A stretch of 64,000 bases of DNA from Gnetum montanum (GCA_015680685.1 MNCI01014694.1:1214112-1278111); one strand, 5' to 3'; shown: positions 1 to 12,600, counted from the first letter of the stretch. Made by a program: numbers and translations. Notes: generated from the sequence alone by a model not told the origin.

Positions 1-1
1 A

Positions 2-425
2 GTTAACCTTTAGCCTGAAGTAGGATTGGTAAATGGTGCACTTGGCATGATTCACAATATTATGTATCTTTAAGGTAAATAGCCACCTGCATTACCATTA
101 TACGTTATTGTTGATTTTGACTCCTGCATTGGATGTGCCATTGATAATGGTAATCCCCATCATGTGCCAATTGTACCTGTGGTTCGAGGAGCATCTTGTC
201 AGTCATTATTACGATTGGCATGGACCATGACTATTCATACCTCTTAAGGAATGACACTAGATAAGGCTACTATTAATGTTTGTTGCATTATCTGGAGTCA
301 AGACCATTGATTCTTTAAAGATTCATCCTCCTTTTTATGTGCAAAGATACAAAAAGATTTTAGATGCTAAACATCTCCAAAGTAGAATTGCACAAGAAGT
401 TCATTTTTCTCAATTGAAGAATTAA
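2..425 (+). pseudogene. PIF1-like helicase, C-terminal fragment (decayed)
   Basis: Frame 2 reads almost continuously as the C-terminal part of a PIF1/Helitron-type superfamily 1 helicase. Visible motifs in order are PEVGLVNGALG, LPLYVIVDFDS, HHVPIVPVVRG, LLRLAWTMTIH and GMTLDKATIN; the last two are the region around helicase motifs V-VI. A frame change near 285 leads to ALSGVKTIDSLKIHPPF and a terminal stop at about 425. In-frame stops lie where Trp (about position 11), Gln and the Gln of the conserved KSQG signature are expected, so it is not functional. The start lies left of the window. It could be a Helitron RepHel remnant or a captured cellular PIF1; nothing here distinguishes these. Confidence 0.75.
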
Positions 426-917
426 GCATATTGAGTTCACACTTATCATTGTATTTTTCCTTTTTCTCAATCCTATTATACAGCTCTGTAATGTTTGTTG
501 CAATAATTGTGCAATATATTCATTCATCGACATATACAAAATATATAAACTTTTATTTTAATGAATTTATGTTTACTAGTATATATTATTTGGAATGCAA
601 ATAGTGATGATAACTTAAAAAATAAAAAAAATAATTAAATTCTACTCATAGGCCATGAAACCACTTCACTAGCTTAGATATATATAAATTGGTCAAGATG
701 ATTTAAAAAAAATGATATTAACGAAGCCCGACTACTAGACGAGGTAACAAGATAACTAAAAATGGAATCACTCATCCCTCCTCTATTTCTCTACCACTTA
801 CTCAATTTAGTTTTACCCTCTCGGTAAAGTTTTCTCTTTCTTTGTTTGTTCATGGCATTTTTTAGCATTATTTATGCAAGAGATTTATTTCTCAAAAACG
901 ACATGAACAAACAATAG
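426..917. other. AT-rich spacer without recognisable gene
   Basis: Between the helicase fragment and the first base homologous to element E's LTR. It is AT-rich with short homopurine and TATA runs. I see no coding stretch, RNA gene or terminal repeat here. Confidence 0.5.
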
Positions 918-1208
918 CTAAAGTAGATTTACATTATCATCATTACTTAGATTTAGGATTAATTCATTCTCAATTATGTTTATCACTAGGAGTAATCATG
1001 GCCTAATAACATGAATTATCATATGCCTTGCATTAGACTAAACCATACGTGACAAAGCTACCACTAGTCTAAGTGGGAAGACAACATCTTGCAATCAATG
1101 CTTAATATTCTAAATGCCACAACTATTCCCATCCATGGAATTCAACTGGATCATGCATGAATGCTTGTTATTCGTATGGTTGAGCATAGGGGTACTCGTT
1201 GCTCATCA
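918..1208 (+). repeat. Element E 5' LTR (3' 291 bp only)
   Basis: Aligns base for base with 7400-7690 without a net length change and ends in CTCATCA just before the PBS. The first ~650 bp of the LTR, including the TATA box, are missing. Confidence 0.85.
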
Positions 1209-1209
1209 T

Positions 1210-1227
1210 TGGCGCAGTTGCTAAGGA
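1210..1227 (+). other. Primer binding site of E (tRNA-Asp type)
   Basis: TGGCGCAGTTGCTAAGGA follows the LTR after one T. It matches 14 of 18 positions of TGGCGCCGTTGCCGGGGA, the complement of the plant tRNA-Asp 3' end. Confidence 0.75.
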
Positions 1228-1340
1228 TGGTGCTAATTATTTAGATTAGTTGTATCATAAACAATCACTATAAAAGTATAAACAATTTATATTTTAGAAA
1301 ACACTAATATTTTAAGTTACACACATTATCAAACAAAACC

Positions 1341-3610
1341 ATATCTTCTTCACATAGGACCAATAATGCATCGTATGATGAGAACACTTGTAGGAGAAAT
1401 GATAGTATATATATTAAAGAGAATTAAAGTGAAAAACCTTAAGAAGGGATTTCCTATGCTCATTTAGACCCTTGCTACACTCAAAGACTATGTTCAACTA
1501 ATGTAGAAAATTCTAGAGGAGATGAAGTAAGTCCTAAAACAAGGAGGACCTCAAGGCCTAGGACCTCCTCAAAACTTTGAAAAGATAAATCAAGGGATAA
1601 TAGGGGCAAATATTGAAGCCATGGTGATTCTCCTAGTTCTCCATCGTTCTATTCCTCTTCCACATCCTATTCTAACAAAAATGAATGTAGATATAAGATA
1701 GAGATATACTAAGGGGTCAAGATGAAGATAGAAATAGAAATAGACAAGACCATCAAAGTAACCATAGATGAGATCATCATAATCAAATAAATAAAATAGA
1801 AATCATTACCACAATATGTCTTATGATGATAAACCATTTTTAGCTACTAGGAACATGACACAAATAATGGAGGTAGTTAGAATACCCCACAGGTACCAAA
1901 GGGAAAGTCACATCAAAAGGCTTGATATGAATAACATCCTAAATTTGTGGGAGGCTATAACATCAAAAGGCCTTCCATGATGCTTGTGTCTTGCAGAACA
2001 TTGAGAGTGAGTGATAAAAGCTTAAGCTTTCCTAGGACACTAGTTGATAAAGCTAAAAGTTGGTATAGATTGTTGGAACAAGATTCAATTCATTGATGGG
2101 TCACAATGCTAGAACTCTTCAACGAGAAATACCAAACCTATGCAATAGTGTCTAGTATAAGGAAAAAAATCCAAGGATGGATTTAAGAAAAACATGAATC
2201 CTTGGATATGGCCTTAGATAGATACTATTCACTACTACATATATGTCTAGGCCATGATTTCTCTCAAAAAGATCAACTTTTCTACATCATAGATGGACTT
2301 CATAATCAAACGAGGGAGACCCTTGTGATTTATGCCCAAGGTTAATTGTCCAAATTGAAAGCCCATCAAATACAAAGGCTAATTGAGCAAGTGGAAAAAG
2401 AAGAAGGAGAGCTATTAAACTAGCAAATGTAGAGGAATATAATTGGGATTCAACTCTTCAAAAGAAGAACCTCCATACCTATGATGAGGAAAAAGATGTA
2501 GATCTTGATGAGATGATTTCACAACAAATCTTGCTAATACACAGGTATATCAATGAGCTTAAAGCAAGGATAGATAAGATGTGGAAGTTGATAAATGACA
2601 AAGTTACAACCTACATGAAAACCATAGAGGACAAGGTATCACAAAAAGGATAAAGTGATCAAAACAAGAAGAGGAAAAAGACCAAAGAAATAGGTAAGAA
2701 CACTTATCAGCAAAAAGAAAAAATACCTATAGGAGAAGAGGCCATAGACTCAACCATAAAAGAGGATGTTGGATGTGACATCTACCAATATGACCATCCT
2801 ACATGAGTATTTGGCTTTTGCTTTGAATTCCAAGTTCCTACAAAAGTAAATGCCTAGGAAATTACCTTAGTTACAAGGTAATTACAAATAGTCCTACAAC
2901 CAATTGTACTATCCTAGTGGGAATTCTTACTAGGCTCAACACTACTATTAACCATAGTGGCAAAATCCACAATCGTGGGGAAGGCCATCATCAAACTAAC
3001 ACTACCTTTACTACCAATTGGACTCGCATGACTGCTATGTTCAACAACCTATTTCTCCAAATGGTTTTACTTCCTCTACCTTAAATCATTACTATCACTC
3101 TCTTGAATATCATCAACCCATAACATCTCCTATGGGATCACCATATCAAACCTCTTATCCTTTGTGACATCCTCAATATTCTCCCTCTTATCCTCTATGA
3201 CATCCTCAATATTCTCATACTTCCCTCCACCATATGTCACCACCAACAACATAGGAAGGATTAGCACCACAACATCAACAGAAGAATGCCACTTGTGCTA
3301 TGAACATAGATGTAAATGATAATTTTAGTAGATCTCAACCACAATCTCGGAAACATCCTTTCTTTAGGATAATTTTCTCACATGGGCAAAAAAATCATAG
3401 ATCTACTAACTTATTAAAACTAGCAAAAGACCAAGCAGGTGCAACACCCTTTCTCACCAAAACAATGTCTCCCAATCCTATGCAAGATCCAACATCCATT
3501 ACCACTCTAGTGCAAAACATAACATATGAACCTATCACTATGGAGACACAGGAAATTCCATGCATTACTACTGAAAAAGAAGGATGTAGTTGTGGATTGA
3601 TCTTCTAGAA
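1341..3610 (+). pseudogene. gag (plus protease-end remnant) of element E
   Basis: Homologous over its length to the gag of D, A and B. The start codon position reads ATA at 1341 where D has ATG (28529). The capsid-like block lies at about 1860-2260 (VVRIPHRYQ, RLDMNNI, ACVLQNIES) and a Lys/Glu-rich helical block at 2370-2700. The knuckle region near 2770-2800 reads GCDIYQYDHP, i.e. the second Cys of the A/B pattern is Tyr. The 3300-3608 stretch (SRKHPFFR, then IPCITTEKEGCSCG) corresponds to the segment around and just after the protease in A and B. Frameshifts and stops interrupt it throughout. Role in the family: particle protein of the retrotransposon, acting in the cytoplasm. Confidence 0.75.
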
Positions 3611-4032
3611 TGCCAACATAGTCTCCATCCTAGTCCACAACAACAATAAAGAACAAGTGTATGTAAAAGAAAGAGAAGAGACCACCAAACCAAAAGATAC
3701 CCTGTGGTCACTAACTGAGAATCAAAAATCATCTCAAACATGCATGGAAACATTTGAACCACTTACTAATTCCCAATCTAACAAAATGACTCCAAGTAAA
3801 AACCTTAAAAATAAAACTAATAAATCATAATCACACACCAAAAGTGAAAGAAAGCAAGTACTTAGATGATCAAAATTCAACTACCATCAAAATTGCATGG
3901 GATAATGATAGAAAAGTTAAATCAATAAAGATGATAAGTGAACCACCTAGAGCGTATAATCTAGGAGATCTAGGGAGAATTTTCAAAACACTCATCCATG
4001 TGTTCAATCATGGGGGAGATGCCTTAACTTGA
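3611..4032 (+). pseudogene. Post-gag segment of E joined to the pol-end boundary
   Basis: Continues colinearly with D 26135-26040 (shared TTKPKDT/TTKPEDT) and contains an open frame at 3844-4032 ending HGGDALT. The nucleotides CATGGGGGAGATG near 4010-4022 correspond to the point just after integrase in A (38868-38880) and B (59381-59393). E therefore jumps from the protease end straight to the post-integrase boundary. I recognise no domain in the 62-codon frame. Confidence 0.5.
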
Positions 4033-5970
4033 TTCCAGAATTAATAAGTGTATTTCCATTTTTTTTTGTTTTTTCACATTCTTTTATCTTTTTTCATTCT
4101 TTGATACTTTTCATTTCTTGAATTTTTTATATTCTTTGATCTCTTTCAATTATTTCACATTTTCTATTCTTTTAAGATTTTTCATTCTTTATACTTTTCA
4201 CAATTTTTAATATATTTTTCATTTCTTTTATACTTTGTTTTCAAACCCTTTGTAAATAATTGTGTTTACTAATAAGACACATTAAGAATAAAGTAAGATG
4301 TAGTCCCAAAAAGGTGAAGATTTTCCTATGTTATCAAATCATATGGGATTAATTATTTGTACAGTGGGCCCACATCATACATACATCCATTCCATTAATA
4401 AGATGTTCTTACCATGGCCATAATGATATTCTTTCCATCATCAAACTAAGAATAAACTAATGATCATTATGCTTGGATAGAAAAGTGAAAAACCAAGAGG
4501 GAATGTAAATGGTGTGACATCAAGGGGACTTGTGGATGCTTTTTAGATTATTATTGTGAGTTCTATCATGTTACTAAGGTTGCATTATATCCTTGTAAAT
4601 CTAACAAAAAATGGAAGTAGGAGTAAAATAAGTGCTACTTTCAAGGGTTGACACAGTTAAAAAATAAAAGAGCACAAAATAAATTTCTAGGGGTCCAACT
4701 GGAAAGACATTATACCCATGCCTAAAGGTAGGAAAATTCTCAAAAATCTAAAAATAAAAATAAAAATAAGTGCTATGAATAAAACTCCTACCTTGGACAA
4801 TACACCAAGTGACAATACTCCTGGTAACATTAACAGTCTTATGATTGTAGCTCCAAGAGATGAAACGATGCGATCTCACTGGAATGTGGTCTAGACTTGC
4901 TTTGAATCTTGGACAAAAAGGCTAATGATTACTTTAATCACTAATAAAACACAATAATTCATTATGCCTATGGTAAGATACCTCACATCCTGATTTCAAC
5001 AATTCTTTCTACATTCCATCTCACCTCACTGTATATTTAATCATAACTTGTGGTTTTGTATAGTATAATGTTATTTTTCCAATCTAGTAATACTAACATG
5101 TGTGTTTTGCTAAATAGGTATGTCTTACATTCAACTCCTTAAGTGCCTAAGGACACTTTTAGGCATGGTTATATAAGGGCACTATGGGTTGGAGCCTACT
5201 TTGGGGAGGTCCCACTTATATAACTCTTGTATTTCATACTTGCTAAGTAATTCCACATCATCTTGTACCTTCCGAAACATCTAATAAACTTCTCATATCA
5301 TTGAATAATTTGTCCATACATCAAAAATTCATTATCCATTTCTTATCATTGCTCAAGATTCCTTCTTCATGAACCTTGAACACTAAATTGTTGAAAATTG
5401 TGCATCACTCATGGCCCATGACCCTTTGGACAAGCTTTACATCTTCCAGACATTCCATTGGAGTCATTTGTTTTTCAAGAAAAAATAAATGAAAAATTTG
5501 AATTTTTTAACAATGATGTCGTACTTGTGATGTCGTAGGCATCTACAATGTATGATCTACGATGTTGTGCATATAAAAATAGTATATATACACATTGAAG
5601 TTAGTGCAATTGTTCATCTCTAATTTGTAGCAAGATAAGTTTTGAAGTTTCTTTCTCAGATTTCGTACACATTAGCTTCCAAAGGCCATAACTTTTCCCT
5701 TTTAGCTCGAATTTCTAAAATTCTTCAATCCTGTTGATCCTAAAGTGCTCAACTTAGTTGTGGGAGCAGGGGGAGGGGGGCTGTGGTAGTGGTGGGGGGT
5801 GGTNAGTAACTAAAAGATATAACACCTAATGGGTTTCTTGTTGAAAATTTTTTGAACTCTATAATTGTAATAAGATAAGAACTTGATCTAACCAAGAGTA
5901 TGAGTAAGGTAAATAACTATTAAGAATTCATAGGAACACCCTAATAATTTCAAACCCTTGTTGATTGCAA
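4033..5970 (+). other. Noncoding 3' spacer of E
   Basis: Begins with a T-rich tract (4055-4250, also seen after integrase in B at 59420-59560). The middle part is colinear with the reverse complement of D 24300-26040. It includes the conserved island listed separately and a G-rich tract at 5763-5803 that ends at one unresolved base (5804). No gene seen. Confidence 0.6.
5146..5225 (+). other. Conserved 3' noncoding island (E copy)
   Basis: Core CTACTTTGGGGAGGTCCCAC preceded by a GGCAT...AAGGGCA segment. The same block occurs in the sense orientation in B (60650-60715) and in reverse complement in C, A and D. Confidence 0.65.
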
Positions 5971-6600
5971 ATGGTCCCAAAGAGGATACCACAAGGAGGA
6001 CCTTCATAACATAGGAGAAAAAGAGCAAGAGGTTGTGGGAGAGGATGAGTGAGGGAACGAGCTCCATAAGAAGAACAAATAGATAAGGAGGCTTAATCAT
6101 ACAACATTCATCAAGAAACTCTTGCTACAAAGCACTCAACCCAAGGATAGGAAAAACTTCCACAAGCACTAAACAAGGACAATGACTCATGTTGTCACTA
6201 AATTTCCTACAAGACATCCAAGAAGATTGATCATGTCCATGATCATTGTGAAACTAAATTTTGATCCCTTTATGAAATTTTCTCTAGAAGCAGTGAAGAC
6301 ACAACTTCAAGTATCTCCATTATAGCCCACACTAACCAACAATGGTGAATGGAACTTAGGAGAAACCTACCAATTCTAATAGAATAAATAGGCTAATGCT
6401 ATAGTGAAACTTGAAGGAGTCTCTATGCCATACTCAATAGAGAGGACATATGGAAAAAGAAGACAAGGATAGAAGAGGAAAAATTTTAGGAACTCCTTAA
6501 TAGATATCAATTCCAGAAGCCTAACAACAAAGGTAAGAAGCCGATGAAAGAGCCACCACCACCTAAAATACAAACTACATCAAGCCACCTTAAATTTTGT
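5971..6600 (+). pseudogene. Additional ORF of the D/E family, N-terminal part (E copy)
   Basis: Starts MVPKRIPQGGPS at an ATG whose leader (ttgattgcaaATGG) matches that of the D copy (ttgattgccaATGG). An Arg/Gly-rich N-terminus is followed by NIHQET, then by MSMIIVKLNFDPF, QLQVSPL and ETYQF, each with a clear partner in D (SIHQEA, MLTTIIVEMNFEPF, QIQASPL, EMYQF). Similarity stops near 6470-6600, so the C-terminal two thirds are deleted. Several frameshifts and stops make it inactive. Function unknown; see the fuller D copy at 21609-23991. Confidence 0.65.
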
Positions 6601-6737
6601 TTTTGTTTTGTCATGTAATTTTGTCATTTTTGTACACACCATTATGGCACTCAAAGTTAGTCAATAATCCCATACATTCCCAATATTTTTTAGGGAACTT
6701 ATTCCTTCTTTTGTTTACTCAAGGATGAGTTTTTAAT

Positions 6738-6751
6738 CAGTCATAGGGGTA
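6738..6751 (+). other. Polypurine tract of E
   Basis: CAGTCATAGGGGTA directly before the 3' LTR; the same position in B reads CAGTCGTGGGGGTA and in A, C and D the complement of similar strings. Confidence 0.7.
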
Positions 6752-7690
6752 TGATGAATCATAAATTGGCTAGGATATGGCTAATGCTATATTGCATTTG
6801 TTTGATAAAAAGTAAATTTTTGTCCATCAACAATATCGTAGCTACGATATTGTATCTATAATGTTGTATATTCAATATCATAGCACAAGCTACATCATTG
6901 TAGATATGATATCATAGGATGTGTGTAGCCTATAAATACAACACTTGGATGCATGAATCCAAAGAAATTTCATTCAATAGATTCTTGTAATTTCTTTTCA
7001 TAGTTTTAATGATAGAGTGAATGCCCATAGCATGGTGTTAAATAGTTGTACAAAATATTTATTTTAGTGAAGTGTACTTAGGCATAGTTCATGATTGGAA
7101 ATAAAGATCGATATTGCTTTTCAGCATTGCAACATCCACTTAGTTTTACTGTTCTACTTAGCATATTTTTTACTATTTTCTTAGGTTAATCATTTACTTT
7201 TCCAAGGACTTTACTTTCTTGTTCATTAGTAAAGCATAATGAGTACAACTGGTTTTGAGCATTTAAGTGTAATCATTTGGTAATCCCAGTAGTGTTATTG
7301 CTTGGTTTGTCTAGTAGCATAATGCTTGGTAACCCAGTAATGGTTACATAAGCCCAAGGCATGTACAATAAGCTTTGACTAGATGCTCATCACTCTAGGC
7401 TAAAGTAGATTTACATTACCATCATTGCTTAGATTTAGGATTAGTTCATTCTCAATTGTGTTTATCACTAGGAGTAATCAAGGCCTAACAAAATCAATTA
7501 TCATATGCCTCACATTGGACTAAACCATACATGACAAAGCTACCACTAGTCCAAGTGGGAAGACAATGCCTTGTGATCAATGCTTAGCAGTCTAGATGCC
7601 ACAACTAGTCCCATCCACATAATTCAATTGGATCATGCGTGAACACTTGTGATTCGTATGGTTGGGTGTGGAGGTACTTGCCACTCATCA
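6752..7690 (+). repeat. Element E 3' LTR
   Basis: Starts TGATGAATC and ends CTCATCA. The U3 carries an array of ATATCGTAG/CTACGATAT palindromes followed by a TATA box (TATAAATA, 6931-6938). About 7260-7350 contains the tandem motif GGTAATCCCAGTAGTG. The last ~110 bp (ATTCGTATGGTTGG...) are shared by all LTR families in the window. Confidence 0.85.
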
Positions 7691-8194
7691 ACATTGGTAT
7701 TTTTTAACGAGTATATGATAGTTTATAATTTATGTACCTTGTATAGGATTTAGGTTTTCTTTTAACAAAGATAATAGATAGGATGTACTTACATTATGTG
7801 GTATTTTGTTATGTGTAGGATCATTGTTTCAAGATTGTATATTAAGGGTTAGTTTATATTGGTGGTACATGTATTATAGTTTAGGCTATATGAGGGATAC
7901 ATAGTGTAGTTCATATAGAGCATTGTATTTTAGGCTTTTATTTTTTAAAACAAATCATAGTTAGAATGAGTAGGCATAGGTTATTAGAATAGTTGTAATT
8001 TTACTTATGTTGTTTTTTATTAATCAGTTATTTGTTCATTCAGCAATTTGTTCAAGGGGTGGGGATATTACATTAGTATTGTTATTAGGGGTATATATAC
8101 TAGTGTTAGTTTTTCATATCTTAAGAAATGTAATAGTTAGAAGTAGTAGAATTTATTTGTGTTTTTTTATTATATTGGATGTTAGACATTCATT

Positions 8195-8237
<43 letters not shown>

Positions 8238-8582
8238 NAGAGTAATTAGATATTATATTGATGTTGTTATAATGGGTATATATTGTAGTGTTAGTTGATT
8301 TTTAATTCATAGATTATTTATTCAATTTAGTAATTTGTTTGGAGGGGTGTAGATATTATGTTGTCGTTGTTAGTAGGGGTATATATTGTAGTGTTAGTAT
8401 TTTTTTAAGAAATGTAGTAGCTAGAACTAATATAATTTATTTGTGTTTGGTTATTATATAGTGGGTTAGACATTTATTTTTCTAATAGAGAGATAGTGTT
8501 ACAAATGGCTACAGATAGGCTTGTAGTGTAGTTATTATTAATGGGTTAATTGTTTGATTTAGGGATATGGTTAGGAGGTGTA
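7691..8582. repeat. Diverged tandem repeat (~280 bp unit) with GA microsatellite
   Basis: Two copies of a T/G-rich unit lie at about 8013-8240 and 8290-8500 (shared AGGGGTATATATTGTAGTGTTAG and AAGAAATGTAGTAG blocks). The first ends in a (GA)n run at 8198-8242 containing one unresolved base at 8238. Another block at 7766-7845 (AATAGATAGGATGTACTTAC...) recurs at 12902-12983, on the other side of the LINE. The open frame across the GA run is not a gene. Confidence 0.65.
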
Positions 8583-8719
8583 TATGAAATAAAATGAAAT
8601 AAAGCTTTATTACATCAATAGACAAATAGAATCTATTGGATAGATATACATTTTCATGAAAAATAAAGATAGACTCTACAAATTGACTCAATACTAATGG
8701 AGGCATCAAAAATAAATCA

Positions 8720-11700
8720 TACAAGATTTTTGTTATAACATTATAATGTCATCTCAAATGGGTAATCACAACATAAGAAAGAAATACATGTAACTCATCT
8801 TCAAGGATTTATGAAATGCATAATCTACAAATGTGTTCTTCTCAGGAGACTTAAATCAAACTTCTACTTTCAATTCTATGATGATGAAAACTTAAGTGAA
8901 GCTTGCTAATAACATTTTGATACTTGATGGAAATGGCAACTCAGAGATAGTTAGCTTCTACATTTAGTTTATTAAATCTAATGTGGTGTAAATAAAATTT
9001 TCTCTTACCTTCCACACTAGGCCACATTTATGTTAAAAATTTCTACTTGACTAGATGACAAATGTGTTTAGGATTTTGCTACATGTCCCCCCAAGAGATA
9101 TTTCATTTTCTCAACCATTACATCACCTAAAAATACAATCATGATCTCATGAATCCTCAAAAACTACTTTAGAGAATTTGTCTTTTCTTAAGATATGTAA
9201 TTTATGAGTCTATGTACGGAATTGACATAAGGCTTTTGCTTCTATATGCAATAAATCACATTCACATGATAACATTGAATAAGATATTTACATATTTACT
9301 TTTAACTCATCAAGAAGAAAATATTTTCTGCATTCTTTTAATATTTTTCCAAAGTTTAGGATTGAGTTCAAATCCCTAAACAATCCATCTATATAATATA
9401 GTAGGATACATGATAGTATGAAAAATTTATTTTCTGACCTTCCAAGCACAAAGTCCTAAATCTTTGCACTTGTTTTTTAAAGCATACATGGCCTTAAAAA
9501 TCCTTGCTATTTTTTCTTTGATGTGCTTTCCCCACATGTAATTGTTCATATAGATGAGATCCAAATATTTAAAAGAATATACTATTTGATATTGAAACCT
9601 GCAAAATGGAATTTATAATAATTATTTCTTGTATCCCAAATTATAAATTTAGTTTTATCTATATTCATTTGAAGACCAGATAAATGACATAAATTTTATA
9701 AAATTTGCAATATATTTTTCATGCATTCTGTAGTAGTGGAGATTAAGGCAACATTATTTACATATAAAAGAAGATTCACTACTTGAGACCCAATTTTTAT
9801 AGCATGACTATCTTGCCCATTGTACAATCATTCCTACATTTCATAAATAAAGTTATAAAAAAGAGTTGGAGAAAGTGGATAACGTTGCTTAACTCCAATT
9901 TTTCTTTGGAATTGAAATTTTTTCTTTGAATTACTTTTTGTAATTTCAATAATTACTTCCTCATACAATCTTTAAGTTGATGTAATCAATCTAAATGAAG
10001 ATCAATTTTATGTAAGCACAACCATAATTTTGATGGATCACTAAATCATATGCTTTTGTAAAATTAATAAAATAAAATAAAAAATTTTATTAGGTATTTT
10101 TACAAACTTCATGTAGTGTCTAAGAGTAACTAAGTAATTAATAGTGGAGTGATTTTGTCTTAAACCTAACATCTTACCCTGACTTAGTTACCTTTAACCC
10201 AAGAGCTGGTTCTTTTTTCTAGTAGAGTTTCTAATGACTTGGCAAAAATATGACTCACAATGATCATTCAATAATTGTTCAAATTATTTTTATCCCTCTT
10301 TTTATAGAAAAAAAATAGGTTTACTAGTTTTCCAATATTGATTTAATCCTTGCTCCATTGCTAAGTTTAATTTGTGCCAAATTTCTCTATGAATAACAAA
10401 TCTTGCCTACTTTAATAATTCTGAATATAATTCATCTAAATCTATAGCTTTAATAAATGCTAGTGTTTTAATACCCTTTGTGACTTCCTCAAGAGTAAAT
10501 TAGAGAGGTGCTTGTTATACAATAGTAATAGAATTATTGTATTGTCATGTAAATAGCTTATTGTAAAATTAGTAAATATATTGAAAAGAAAAATTAAATG
10601 ATGAAGAGGCTTTATGATGAAAACATTACCAAAACTGTATAGGTTCCATTTTAATAGTATAAGAAAAATATTCTTGTTGTTTCTTGATATTTTGTTGGTT
10701 CTAATTAAGTATTTATATCTCTTAACTAAACTTTGTCTATGACTCTTATTTTCATTCTTAAGATTTTTCCTAGCTTGCTTGAAATTCTCATAAAACCAAG
10801 TGTTCTAAGCACCTTGCTTATCTACTATACAACTTGCTTATCTAATGCAAGCAAACTTTATTTAAGCATCTTTTAGTAGTCCATTTGTTATGTGCTGCAT
10901 TTATATTTTTTTTCCTTGACTTTGTATGGAGTTTTTTCTATTCCTATTTTTTGTTGTTTAAGAAACAATTGGAATTTACAAGAAAAACTCAACATGATAA
11001 TGGCAAGAATCTACTAAATCTTTTCCAAATTTAAACTATTTAATAAAATCCATATCTTCATAAGAACAAGAAAGAAAATCAATGTAAAAGTTATATTAAG
11101 GTCTTGTGAAAGTAAATAATGAAGATCGAGGAAATTTAGCAAGGCCATTGTAAACTATAGATTAAAAATTTCTATTCATTCTAATAGTTGTTAATGCATC
11201 TTATTCATAGTACTATCTACAAAATCTTAGGTCAATCCATTATCTTCAACAATGTCTAAACTACCAACATTATATTGCCACTGATTTTTTTCCTTTTTTT
11301 GCTATGAACCTATCCTTGTATTGAAATCTCCAAAAATAAGTATTGATCCTTTTTTTACAAATTCTATAATATCTCTTCCTAAGAATTGGAAGGGATGATC
11401 ATGAGATAGCTATATAGAATCATACAATGTAGCATCTCTATGAGCAAAATAACATACAACAAAAAAAGCACAATCATGCTAACATAAGATTTTTTGCCAA
11501 ATATATTGTTTATGATCATCAATTTTCTCTAAAAGTACATAATTTTAAAGATATTTCCTCACTAACACTACAATGCCACCATAAGGTCTACTTCTTTTCC
11601 CTACTCTTGTATTTCTTAAAAAAAAATTAATAAATCCATAAACTACAAAATCTACAAAACCAACATATTCCCAAGTTTCAACAAAATCAAAAATATTAAA

Positions 11701-11770
11701 GCTATAAAAGAATCTAATACTTTCAAAGACACAACTTTATTTACAATTCCATTATTAATGTTAAGGAATT
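8720..11770 (-). pseudogene. LINE ORF2: endonuclease and reverse transcriptase
   Basis: Nicks target DNA and primes reverse transcription of LINE RNA. The endonuclease shows FVETWEYVGFVDFVVYG then RPYGGIVVLVRK near 11600, FFVVCYFAHRDATLYD and SILIFGDFNTRIG at about 11300-11345. The RT shows INFTKAYDLV (about 10045; motif A), GVKQGYPLSPTLF (about 9890; motif B region) and LLYVNN..LISTTTEC (about 9750) where YADD is expected, followed by SGLQMNIDKTKFII. The two catalytic Asp of the YADD box read Asn-Asn, and the frame shifts repeatedly, so it is dead. A weak Cys/His-containing tail lies near 8750-8860. Confidence 0.75.
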
Positions 11771-12600
11771 AATACCTTAAAAGGCTTATACCTTTTTTGG
11801 ATAATTTTTGGAATATTTCTTCTTTGTAATGATTGTCATATTGCTAGCATTTAGATATGATACAAAACTTTGTTCATGAATTGTATTAACCTTTTTCTAT
11901 TGTTCAACCATTTTTGCAAGCTTTTTTCCAAGTAATATCCTCATTTATCCAAACATATATTTCGTTCTCACTTTTTTTCATGTAGGTTTGATGTCTCCAA
12001 ACATGCTCTATCTTCTACATCATGAAACTTAATAATTACATGTCGATGCTTTTTACATCATTCACCTAGAACCCTAAAAAATTTATCAACTTTTGGATAA
12101 GTTATATGCATATCATCTATAATTTTTTCAACTTTCTTAAATAAAGTTTATCTTTTTCACCCTCTATCTCTAGGATATCTACAAAACATAATTTTTTTTC
12201 TTTTATCCTTTTTTCATCATGCTCTTTCAAAGCTTTTGCGATTGTAGATCATGTCTTTGTCTCTATTCCTTCAAAATTAGATTCATTTTTATTTTTCTTC
12301 ATCTTAACTTCAATTTCTTCTGATTTCAAAAAAAAAAATCATTATCCTTTAAAGTAGCACTAGTCTTCTTTTTTCCTTTAATCTTCTCTTCGAGGGCTAA
12401 TACCTTTTAAAGAATTTCTTTGTTTTAATCATGGATTTTATCTAGCAATTTTATTTTGCTAATCATATACTCCCATTATGTAATTAGAATTTCTTTGAAA
12501 GTAGTTACCTTTATAGACTTTTTGTGTGTGTCCAATGATGATGTCATGATAACATTTTCAAATTTCTTCAATAGACGAATTAATCTCCTTGGAAACAAAT
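11770..12600 (-). pseudogene. LINE ORF1-like nucleic-acid-binding protein
   Basis: Directly upstream of ORF2 on the same strand. A Lys/Glu-rich, probably coiled-coil part (ALEEKIKGKKKTSATLKDND) precedes LEIEGEKDKLYLRK, then DDMHITYP, RVLGE and HVIIKFHDVEDRA. This layout of coiled coil, RNA-binding core and C-terminal domain is known for LINE ORF1 proteins that coat the element RNA. Stops and frameshifts are frequent. The assignment rests on layout and position rather than on a diagnostic motif. Confidence 0.55.

Larger units (their letters stand above)
918..7690 (+). mobile_element. Element E: pol-less Athila-like LTR retrotransposon, 5' truncated
   Basis: A 3' LTR (6752-7690) and a truncated 5' LTR (918-1208, exactly matching the last 291 positions of the 3' LTR in length) bound a tRNA-Asp type PBS, a gag block, a short post-gag segment, a noncoding spacer, an additional ORF and a polypurine tract. 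Reverse transcriptase, RNase H and integrase are absent. Gene order and several protein blocks match element D, so E and D belong to one non-autonomous family that relied on proteins supplied in trans. All reading frames are broken. No target duplication can be checked because the 5' LTR end is missing. Confidence 0.8.

Noticed and set aside
5888-6573. Minus-strand frames of 65-70 codons in element E
   Set aside because: Antisense to the additional ORF of E, which is supported by homology with D.
8007-8249. Frame through the GA microsatellite
   Set aside because: Codes for a repeated Arg-Glu run from simple sequence; no gene context.
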